Both the position numbers and the translations under genes were made by a program. From contig OU342630.1 of assembly GCA_910589415.1 (NCBI GenBank), positions 43,122,012 to 43,186,011 on the forward strand: a DNA stretch of 64,000 nt, read 5' to 3'. Source of the DNA: Malachius bipustulatus. Taxonomy: Eukaryota; Arthropoda; Insecta; Coleoptera; Melyridae. Of this stretch, positions 55,720 through 64,000 are shown piece after piece; within the stretch, counting starts at the first letter, position 1, and every line of letters starts with the position of its first letter. The notes beneath the pieces were generated by a model that had not been told where the DNA came from, ran no database searches, and saw only the letters and a list, made by a program, of their open reading frames with translations.

Positions 55720-58700
55720 ACATTGCATTCAGAAAGAAGTCAACAATCCAGCCGATCAAAAAAAATATGGGGGTGTCATTTGAAAAAAAAAGTAGAGGAT
55801 GATTACTTAGGGGTGGAAAGGCGTAAAGGGACATTGGGTGCAGCTGCAAAGCCTTAAGGGTATGATTGAAATTTCCCGAATTTCATTTGTTTATTTTTTG
55901 AAATAACGCGGATATCTCTTGATAAAGAAATTTTGGGACACCCTGTATAGACCTACACAATATTTTTCTTCTCAAAGAAGTGTATCTGTTGTAGTGTTGT
56001 GACATTTTTTTCACAAAAGTGGTCATATCTTTTTAAGGGAGTCAAACAAAAGTAAATGAACTTAGAATACTTAATCCACAATGGATGCTGTGGTGCTGCC
56101 CGTGTCTTTCATTTCGGGATCACCCTCTAAGACCTACTACTATGAATGAAAGGGTTTCAAAACATTCAACAAACAAAAATTAATAGGTGCAGATGTTGTA
56201 TTAAAGAAATTATTGTATCAAACGAGCTTTTCCAACGAACTGGAAGTATGGTATAAAATTCATGTCTTTCATCTTTGAGATCCATAAACTTTTTTTATTT
56301 AATTGGAAGGCCGAAGACGGAATCTAATTTCCTTTGTAATTGTGGAGTTGGAGATCCTGCAGATATTAGGATGCTGGTAATATCATGATAATTATTGCAA
56401 ATACCGGGTGTCAGGACAGCGTCCCGTCGCGGACGGGGAGAATTGCTGCGGTTCGGAGTCGTGTAGCGAAAGAGGGAAACGGCAACGCTGTGAGTTGTGA
56501 CCCTTCCAGTCCATGGAGTTGCTCGTAACGGCCAAAGTGAGTTTCCTAATTACAGCAAGTAATTAATGTAGTTCTAGATTCGCCCTCAAATCGGTCAATC
56601 GTCTCTTCACTGATAACGCTGCGGTCTCTCTCCAGCACATAGTGCAGGCCTCGGCGGCTAGATATAGTTTCCCAAATCAAACTTTCAAGTATCGATTAAA
56701 TTTTGTTTAATAAATTTTGATTAACAAGATAAAATATGTTAGTAAAATACAAAAATTTATTTGGAGCAGACGGAATTTTTGAAGAATCACTAAGTTTCCA
56801 GTTTGTGTGTCTCAGTCGAATTTCTCAAAATTTGATGCATGCATTATTATTGTTCACCACAGTTGAAAATCTCCAAAAAGTATTTGCTTGTAAAATTTTA
56901 TTCCTGAAGTTAGAATGGATCCGAGAACGAATCATTTTTCCCTGAAAATAAAAAAATAAAATTATTTTACAAGCATACTGGAAAAGACATTTCCCAGAAA
57001 TTCCAGAAATCCATTTTTCCAAATTTTAAATATATATGTACCTATATGTTTTTAATTCTGCTGAATATTTCTTAAAACTATCCATTCTTCCCCGAAGACA
57101 AAGATATCGATATTTTGCTGTGTTTTTAATTACTCAGTTTGCCATATCAACCCAGGAATACACCAGCAGAGTGTGCCGAACAGTGTTTACTGTTTATCAA
57201 ACGGTTTAGGTAATTTGATTCATCGGGATTATGGTGGCTTACATTGACATTTACGGTCCATAGTCAACTTAAGTGAATCCTTCACGTAACTTTACGTGTA
57301 CACCTTTACAAATATAGTTGATTTTACTTGATAAAGTAATTTTTAATGTTCAATAAAAAAATAGCATGCCTTGCCTAAACAATAATGACGTTTCTACTGA
57401 CAGTCTAATAATAAAAATCGTAAGTCAATTTTAAGAAAATCTGGTTCCGCTTAAAAATGGTTTATTCAAACGAAGAAAGCATTTTTATAGTGAGAACCTA
57501 CTACAGTGTATAGTTACAGGAGGGTTCGCGATTTATTTCCCGTGAATTTTTAGTAGTTTCTTTATTTTTTTTCTAGTTTCAAATGGTAGAAATAAATGTC
57601 ATATTGCAACGCCTATTAAAATTAAAAAGCAAAACGCAATTTGTTTGAACTATTTTTGTCCATATTATTAGAAAATAACGTTAAACAAAGCAACGTTTAT
57701 AATATTATGATAATTACCTATAGCCCGCTTTGAAAATCAAGACACTGTATATTGATTAAATCTTAGATTCCATATTACAGAATATGAGGACGTATGTATT
57801 ATTATAGGGCATATAGGGGGAATAAAGAGATGTAGGTATATAAAAGTTTATTTTAAGAATTGAACAGTCTACCTACGGTAATTGAAAAGAGATTATTAAA
57901 GAGAACATGCTGTGTGAACTCGAAATAACCGGAAAACTTCATGACTGGGCATCGAAGCAATTACTTTCGCAGTAACTTCCACCTTCCGCCCTAATCTAGA
58001 GAGTTGGGTCAGCATTAATTCAATGAGAACTGGGACGAGTGGTGTCCCGCTGGATCCCACATCACAGGACCGCTCCGCTTACATGTGGCTGCTAGGGTGT
58101 CGGAATGGCTGAAAGTGGACACTCGCTAGGAGTCAAAATCAGGAGTCAGAAGCACTCACTGACGGTACCTTTTCGTTTCTCTTTCTAGTTAAATTTACAA
58201 GCCCTTGTTATAATACCTATTATATATTTGTTTTCTACGTGAACTATTTTATCAAACTTTCTTGAAACTGCCTTAAAAACCAAAACTATAGTCAGGCGTC
58301 GTTACTATCTAATATCAGTAAAATATTTATAATAATATACTCACTTAAATTAGAATTAGTCAAATGAGGATTTTTTTTAAGGGATCTTTTGGAAAAAAAT
58401 GTTGAAAAGCTAATTATTATATTTATTTTGATCGGTTCATTTGACATCAAGTTCAAGTTTTCTAGATCTGCACGATCCCTCTACCGCCACTCGAGTCAGG
58501 AACGATATACCAGGCTTAACAGAACGGCCAGGAGATTTCTTGATCTCTATTTCTTATATACATATAACAAGACACCGCAGTCCATATCTCTCTGATGATA
58601 AAGACTATAAATTTTATAATTTAGAAGTCTCAGAAATTTTCTCTGAACACTTTCCACTTCATTGACTTGACAGAAAAAATAGGGGGACCAAACCAGACAA

Positions 58701-58740
58701 CCAGTATTCTGATTTAGATCTTACATAAGAATAGGTAATA
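55720..58740. other. 3 kb without supported gene
   Basis: The TTTGGGACACCCTGTATA end at about 55931-55950 may close the element opened at 53878. A GC-rich unique block at 56410-56660 begins with a lone terminus-like ATACCGGGTGTCAGG. Another lies at 57900-58160. No coding region is supported. Confidence 0.4.
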
Positions 58741-59331
58741 TCCTTCAGACAGTGAGAGTTGTTAAAATCTCGGCAATTTCTATGCAAAAACTCAAGCATC
58801 CTCATAGATCCCGTGCGGTTGAGTACCCATCGGGCGCGTCCCCAGGTGGCGGATAGGGGAATGGCCTTACAATGAGCGTAAGTGAGTAAGGTTAGCAGTG
58901 GTGATAGAGCTCGTCGGAGGTAAAATTCTAGACTGGCAGCTTAAAGCCTTGCCGCGGACCACCTCCCCTAACCTAGTTGTCGTGTCGTGACTAAAGGTCT
59001 GCACTAGGGATAACGGCGCCAGAGATGTCCGACTGTGGACTATCTGATATACCGTATCATCTGTTGTCGTGGACACGTCTCGCGGACAGAGAAATGCGGG
59101 GGTCTGGGCTTAATCGCCTGAACCAAGAGGAGACAACCTCACTAAAAAACCTAAATCCTAAGGCGGGGGTCCAGGCTGATGGGATGCGTGACTGGATAGA
59201 TGACCAGCCCCTACTGGATTCAACCTTGGGGCACCAGGGGGCACCCCACTGTATCAATCCCCTCACCTTTGCATGCGGGGCTCTGCATAGGTGGAACACC
59301 CTTCCCTTGCTACTCGTGGGATCAACCATGG

Positions 59332-60526
59332 TAAGAAATAAAAAAAAAAAAAAATTGCGGGACATCACCGCAAAACAGACTGCTGACCGAGCGGGGCTTG
59401 TCACCCGTCATGACAGTCGGCAATCTAAACAATCCTTGAGCTCGAGACCACCTCGAACGCAAGAAGATAAGAAACCGGAGACAACATCCGGACCAGAAAC
59501 CAGGAATCCTAGGAACCTGGTAAGCTACCCCTCCCACTCCCGGGCCAACCAGGAGGCATTGACGACCCCAGAAGAAGGGGTCTAAGTGGGGCGAAAGTAC
59601 GATGGTACCTGCGCTATCTTCAACAGGGCATGTCACCTGATGAAGCCAGGGATAAGGCCATCGGAAGAAAAGCTGAAGAGAAATCCGAAGCTACTTCGCA
59701 GCCAAAGAAGAGGGACGCCAGTAAAATCACCCCTCCTCTAGGACACAAAGTAAAAAGAGCTAAGACAGTGGCGGGACCCCACACCGCTACAGCATCAACG
59801 TCAGCAGGGCCAAGCACCAGCTACGCGAATGCCGTCAAAGCTATAAGAATAGCCATACTCCCAACAAGCTATCCAGAAAAAACGCTGACAACAGAGGAGC
59901 TTACCACTCTGGAGGAAGCAATTGTAGAGGAGATGTCGCTGGGAGCAGCATGCAAGCTCCAGTTCGGAGGAATCCACTTCCGATCAAGTATGCTACTGGT
60001 GGACTGCATCACACCAGAATCGGCAGAGTGGGTTAAGGAGCAGACTCCTAAACTCAGTACGTGGAAAGGAGAACAGTTGATGGCGTGCCTGGGAGAAGAC
60101 ATCCCAAGAGCACACAACATCACTGTCTTCTTTCCAAGAAGCCAGGGACAAGATCCTAAGAAGCTGCTGAGCTTAGTCGAGGCACAAAATATGGAGCTTC
60201 GCACCCACTCGTGGAAAATCCTCAGCAGCAAAGAAGAGGGCACCGGGAAAGTAATGAACATTGGCATTGACAATGACTCCCGGGAAGCAATCAAGAAAAA
60301 TGGACACACTATCTTCTATAGGTTCGGGAAAATCCCCGTCCACGGCCTACAGAAGAAAGAAAAAGAAGCCATTGATGTGACGAATAAGGAGGCAACCCCT
60401 CCCTCAGATCCAACCATCGTCACCGATCAAGGTAATGTCACCGAGGATTCATCGGGAACATATGAAGAGCCTATGCTCATACAGGGGGCAAGCACCCCAA
60501 CGCAAGAAGACCAATGTCCAGTATAA
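59332..60526 (+). CDS. LINE ORF1, DUF4780-like RNA-binding protein (probable frameshift upstream)
   Basis: The certain part is 59630-60526 (298 codons). A lysine-rich N-terminus (GRKAEEKSEATSQPKKRDAS) is followed by SYANAVKAIRIAILPTSYPE and a folded region with TTLEEAIVEEM, QFGGIHFRSSMLLVDCITPE, EWVKEQTPKLSTW, IPRAHNITVFFP and GIDNDSREAIKKNGHTIFYR. I recognise this as the DUF4780 type found in insect LINE ORF1 products. The same frame is open from 59513 (GAKVRWYLRYLQQGMSPDEA), so the usual start is probably further upstream: MVRNKKKKKLRDITAKQTA at 59332 lies in another frame after a 15-A run. One frameshift would join them. It overlaps ORF2 by 13 bases. Confidence 0.7.
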
Positions 60527-63500
60527 GCACAGCAAATGTCACCAGCATGGCCCAGTTCAACGCCCATCATGCTAGGGGGGCATCAGCCGTCATAGCTCGG
60601 GCGTTCGACAGGTCATGCCTGGGCGTTGTGCTTATACAAGAACCTTGGATATACAAGGGGCAGGTAAGGGGCCTACCACGAAAGGATTGCAAGACAATTT
60701 GGGATATCAGAAGTGATACCCCAAGGGCCTGCATCCTGATAAGAAACAACATTAAATATGTATGTCTTTCAGAATTCATGACACGGGACCTTGTGCCAAT
60801 CCGGGTCAACATCACCGGAGGCACACACCGTAGCATCATAGTAGCATCAGGGTACTTCCATGAGAAAACATCAGTACCTCCTATGGAAGTCCAGAAACTA
60901 GTCGAGTACTGCAACGGGCATGGGCTACCGCTCCTACTCGGCAGTGATGCCAACGCACACAACATCAGCTGGGGCAGCAAGTATACCAACAAAAGAGGTG
61001 AGCAACTGCTTGAATTTTTACTTGAATCGAATTTAGATGTACTGAATGTGGGGAACACACCCACTTTTGTAACTAAAAGGAGTCAAGACGTAATAGACAT
61101 AACGATCGGTAGTCCGAGCATATGCCAACTGATCAGAGACTGGAGGGTATCTAACGAACCCTCACTCTCTGATCACAGAATAATAGAATTCAAAATGAGG
61201 GGACTCTGGCAAGAGAACACCCTCATTAGAAATCCAAGAAACACCGACTGGGACACATTTCACACCAGCCTAAGAGAAAATATAAAACAAACAAATTCTA
61301 GAGTCAAAAACCATCTAGAATTAGAAGCAACATTAGAATCTCTCAACGGAGCGCTGAAATATTCATACGAATCCAGCTGCCCCATTAGAGAGAAAAGAAA
61401 TTGTAGGAAAACTCCGTGGTGGAACGAACACCTATCCAAGCTCCGGGCAGAAGTTCGAAGGCTTTTCAATAAAGCCAAGCGCGATGGAGACTGGCAGGGC
61501 TACACCGCGGAACTGACAACCTACAATAAGGAAATCAGGAAAGCTAAAAGGAAGAGCTTCAGGGACTTTTGCAGGGATATCACCTCAACACCTGAAGCAT
61601 CCAGACTTCACAAAGCTTTAGCGAAAGGCATTGCCCAGGGAACAATGTCGCTCAGAAAACCTGATGGGAACTACACAGAAAATGAAGAGCAAAGAGCTCT
61701 ACTTCTGCTAGAAACTCACTTTCCAGGCAGTGCACTGAAAGTAGGGAACGAGGATTCGTTCGAATCTGGTAAACCCACGAAAGAAGATTGGGAGGTCGCG
61801 AAAACCATCTGCACCTCCGAAAGACTGAAATGGGCAATTGGCACCTTTCAACCTTTCAAATCACCCGGGGTGGATGGCATATTCCCCGCTCTTCTGCAAA
61901 GAGGACTGGAGAATCTCATGCCACACCTGGTAAGAATATTCAGAAGCAGCCTGGCTATGGGATATATACCACAAGCCTGGAGAAAGGCGCAAGTCATCTT
62001 TATTCCTAAGGCAGGAAGAAAGGACACCTCTCTCCCGAAGTCATTTAGACCCATCTGTCTTACCTCCTTCTTACTAAAGACGATGGAGAAAATCATTGAT
62101 AATTACATCAGAACGGAAACACTGAACAGGGGACCACTACACCCAAGCCAGCACGCATACAGAGCGGGCAGATCGACAGAGACCGCCCTGTATGAGCTGA
62201 CAGAAAAGATTCAGGACACTCTGGAGTACAAGGAAACGGCCATTTGCGCCTTTCTGGACATAGAAGGAGCATTCGACAACACCTCTTGCGATGCTATCAA
62301 GAAAGCCCTAACTAAAAAAGGCATAAACAGCACAACATCCCATTGGATTCAACAAATGCTGTCCACAAGAATAATTGGAACCAAAGTGGGCGATGACACC
62401 ATCCAGGTGAAAACAACAAAAGGATGCCCACAAGGAGGGGTGTTATCCCCCCTCCTATGGAGCCTGGTAGTAGACGAGCTCCTCGGGTTACTCACCGAGA
62501 ACGGCATTACCTGCATCGGGTATGCCGATGACATCGTCATCATGGCCAGAGGAAAATTTGAAGGAACACTCTGCGACATAGTACAGAGGGGGTTAAAGAT
62601 AACCTTGAAATGGTGCCAGGAAATAGGACTCAACATCAATCCTACAAAAACTACACTGATACCATTCACAAGAAAAAACAAGCTTCCAAACCTCAAAACC
62701 ATCGACTTGAATGGAGTCGAGTTAGAATGGAAGGAAGAAGTAAAATATCTGGGAATAACACTGGATAAGAAGCTAATGTGGAACAAGCACTTAAGTGCAA
62801 CAGTAAGTAAGGCCACATCCGTACTCATGGTGTGCAGGAGAATGGCGGGGAATGCATGGGGTTGTAACCCATCCATTTTACGCTGGATGTACACCATGCT
62901 AGTGAGACCCATCATCACATACGGAGCGGTCGTCTGGTACAAGAGGACCAAGCTAATAACAGCGAGGAAAACACTCGAGAAGATCCAGAGACTTGCATGC
63001 CTCTGCATCACAGGAGCAATGAGAACATGCCCAACAGCAGCGTTGGAAGTAATTCTAGATCTCACACCACTGCACTTAGTGATTGAGAGAAGTGCCGCGG
63101 AGGCTCAACTCAGAATGTCAAGAATGGGGATCAGGGGGGGACTACGGACCGAGGGGAATCAACCCCTGAACATCTGTAAAAACCTCCTGATAATGCCAAA
63201 AGACAAAACTGTCAAGAAATTCAGCTTCAAGAGAAACTTCATCATGGAACTGTCTACGAAAGAAGAATGGAGCAACACATCCATTCACACTTTCAAAGAA
63301 GGTACAATAAGATGGTACACAGACGGCTCAAAGGCCACCGAGGGAACTGGGGCAGGAGTATATGGGCCAGGCACCAACTACTCCGAGCCGATGGGAACAT
63401 CCCCAAGCATACTTCAAGCGGAACTGTACGCAATAGAAGTATGCGCCCAAATAAACCTCGACAGAAACTATAAAAATAGGGAAATAGCAATACTGACAGA

Positions 63501-64000
63501 CAGTCAAGCAGCCATAAAGACGCTGAGCTCTCCTATCATCAGCTCAAAAATGGCATGGAACTGCCTACAAAAACTCAATAAACTAGGCAGAGAGAACAAA
63601 ATTCACCTCAAATGGATACCAGGACACACTGGGATTGAGGGAAATGAACGTGCCCACTCATTGGCAAGAAAAGGAGCATTGACACCCTTTATAGGACCAG
63701 AACCATTCTGTAGCCTTGAAGACACGTTCTTCAAGGCAGAACTTCGTAAGGAAGAAGAAAAACTGAGAGAAATCCATTGGAATAACCTCTCAGGATTGAG
63801 ACAATCCAAGGAGCTCCTCGGGAACTTTAACCGAGAAAGGTCAAGGAAACTCCTGACCCTCAACAAAGGAAGTCTCAGAATGCTAACAGGATTCCTAACA
63901 GGTCATTGCAAGCTCAATGAACACCTGAGGAAACTTGGTATAGAAAAAGATGGCGTTTGCAGACTCTGCAGGGAAGAAAACGAGACTCCTCGTCACCTAT
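60514..64000 (+). CDS. LINE ORF2, intact in window: endonuclease, RT, RNase H, zinc knuckle (partial, 3' end outside)
   Basis: There are 1162 codons with no stop from the first ATG in frame (60514; the nearest upstream stop is at 60463). The order is: endonuclease with LIQEPW (about 40-45), LLGSDANAHNISWGS (Asp 145) and LSDHRIIEF (Asp 220, His 221); RT with FRPICLTSFLLKTMEKII, HAYRAGRSTETALYEL, FLDIEGAFDNT (from 580), GCPQGGVLSPLLWSL and GYADDIVIM (Tyr 670); RNase H with WYTDGSKAT (Asp 937), QAELYAIEVC (Glu 970), LTDSQAAIKTL (Asp 996) and GHTGIEGNERAHSLAR, where His 1048 stands at the usual last Asp; then LTGHCKLNEHLRKLG and the knuckle CRLCREENETPRHL. The protein would nick DNA and prime reverse transcription of the element RNA. 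The ATG overlaps the ORF1 stop, suggesting coupled translation. Confidence 0.9.
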   Translation, partial: MSSISTANVTSMAQFNAHHARGASAVIARAFDRSCLGVVLIQEPWIYKGQVRGLPRKDCKTIWDIRSDTPRACILIRNNIKYVCLSEFMTRDLVPIRVNITGGTHRSIIVASGYFHEKTSVPPMEVQKLVEYCNGHGLPLLLGSDANAHNISWGSKYTNKRGEQLLEFLLESNLDVLNVGNTPTFVTKRSQDVIDITIGSPSICQLIRDWRVSNEPSLSDHRIIEFKMRGLWQENTLIRNPRNTDWDTFHTSLRENIKQTNSRVKNHLELEATLESLNGALKYSYESSCPIREKRNCRKTPWWNEHLSKLRAEVRRLFNKAKRDGDWQGYTAELTTYNKEIRKAKRKSFRDFCRDITSTPEASRLHKALAKGIAQGTMSLRKPDGNYTENEEQRALLLLETHFPGSALKVGNEDSFESGKPTKEDWEVAKTICTSERLKWAIGTFQPFKSPGVDGIFPALLQRGLENLMPHLVRIFRSSLAMGYIPQAWRKAQVIFIPKAGRKDTSLPKSFRPICLTSFLLKTMEKIIDNYIRTETLNRGPLHPSQHAYRAGRSTETALYELTEKIQDTLEYKETAICAFLDIEGAFDNTSCDAIKKALTKKGINSTTSHWIQQMLSTRIIGTKVGDDTIQVKTTKGCPQGGVLSPLLWSLVVDELLGLLTENGITCIGYADDIVIMARGKFEGTLCDIVQRGLKITLKWCQEIGLNINPTKTTLIPFTRKNKLPNLKTIDLNGVELEWKEEVKYLGITLDKKLMWNKHLSATVSKATSVLMVCRRMAGNAWGCNPSILRWMYTMLVRPIITYGAVVWYKRTKLITARKTLEKIQRLACLCITGAMRTCPTAALEVILDLTPLHLVIERSAAEAQLRMSRMGIRGGLRTEGNQPLNICKNLLIMPKDKTVKKFSFKRNFIMELSTKEEWSNTSIHTFKEGTIRWYTDGSKATEGTGAGVYGPGTNYSEPMGTSPSILQAELYAIEVCAQINLDRNYKNREIAILTDSQAAIKTLSSPIISSKMAWNCLQKLNKLGRENKIHLKWIPGHTGIEGNERAHSLARKGALTPFIGPEPFCSLEDTFFKAELRKEEEKLREIHWNNLSGLRQSKELLGNFNRERSRKLLTLNKGSLRMLTGFLTGHCKLNEHLRKLGIEKDGVCRLCREENETPRHL

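Larger units (their letters stand above)
58740..64000 (+). mobile_element. Plus-strand LINE, RNase H type, running off the right edge
   Basis: From about 58740-58800 the sequence becomes GC-rich and unlike its surroundings (GGGCGCGTCCCCAGGTGGCG near 58829), consistent with a LINE 5' UTR. ORF1 (ending 60526) and ORF2 (from 60514) overlap by 13 bases in different frames. ORF2 is fully open to the window end, with endonuclease, RT, RNase H and the start of a zinc knuckle. Decayed relatives are at 3170 (minus), 21440 (plus) and 28062 (minus). The exact 5' end and the 3' end are not defined here. Confidence 0.85.

Noticed and set aside
53878..55950. One single 2-kb transposon bounded by the TATACCGGGTGTCCCA and TGGGACACCCTGTATA ends
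   Set aside because: Beyond the 13 or so terminal bases the two sides are not complementary, so these could be ends of different elements. Kept only as a possibility.
59057..60309. Antisense frames over the plus-strand LINE (59057-59404, 59322-59636, 59869-60309), and 60567-61064 and 62349-63065 on the minus strand
   Set aside because: They mirror ORF1/ORF2 coding and carry no motifs of their own.

Overview
The window looks like gene-poor nuclear DNA from an insect or close arthropod. It is AT-rich, has abundant TAGGTACCTA-type words, and carries several non-LTR retrotransposon lineages, a DIRS-type retroelement and many TA-flanked palindromic elements ending in TATACAGGG. I could support no host protein-coding exon, rRNA or intact tRNA. 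The order cannot be fixed from sequence alone. The stretch could be intergenic or a very large intron.

Layout. 1-10.4 kb: mostly unassigned DNA with four small inverted-repeat elements (1178, 2326, 3959, 7519) and one LINE 3' fragment (3170-3815, minus). 10.4-18.5 kb: a nested block. An old palindromic element was split by a minus-strand LINE (about 12.07-17.93 kb), and that LINE was later hit near its ORF2 start by a fresh copy of the same palindromic family (16008-16864). 18.8-23.8 kb: a palindrome, a decayed LINE (21.44-22.7 kb), a tRNA-like B-box remnant and another foldback (22872-23757). 27.3-32.0 kb: a graveyard of LINE fragments, four of them on the minus strand. 33.9-35.7 kb: three inverted-repeat elements. 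36.46-41.94 kb: a DIRS/PAT-like tyrosine-recombinase retroelement. Its inverted termini and internal complementary region are still exact, but its reading frames are broken. 52.6-56 kb: a foldback, then a nest of palindromic elements around a 5'-truncated LINE. 58.7-64 kb: a plus-strand LINE with ORF1 (DUF4780-like) and a completely open ORF2 that runs off the right edge. It is the youngest-looking element here.

The most unusual stretch is 46.5-50.06 kb. It has no long reading frame but is dense in repeated RNA-like structure. Three copies, plus a diverged fourth, of a motif keep an invariant 21-nt core while the flanking stems change sequence and still pair. A second pair of hairpins also covaries. 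A 141-bp tandem array carries three hairpins per unit. The G.U pairs I can see all favour a plus-strand RNA. A TATA box inside a perfect palindrome lies upstream, and a hairpin plus AATAAA lies downstream. I could not assign it to a known family. It is the best candidate for something undescribed.

The elements do not form a pathway. Autonomous LINEs and the DIRS element supply reverse transcriptase, endonuclease or recombinase for themselves, and the palindromic elements are non-coding passengers whose transposase source is not in this window.
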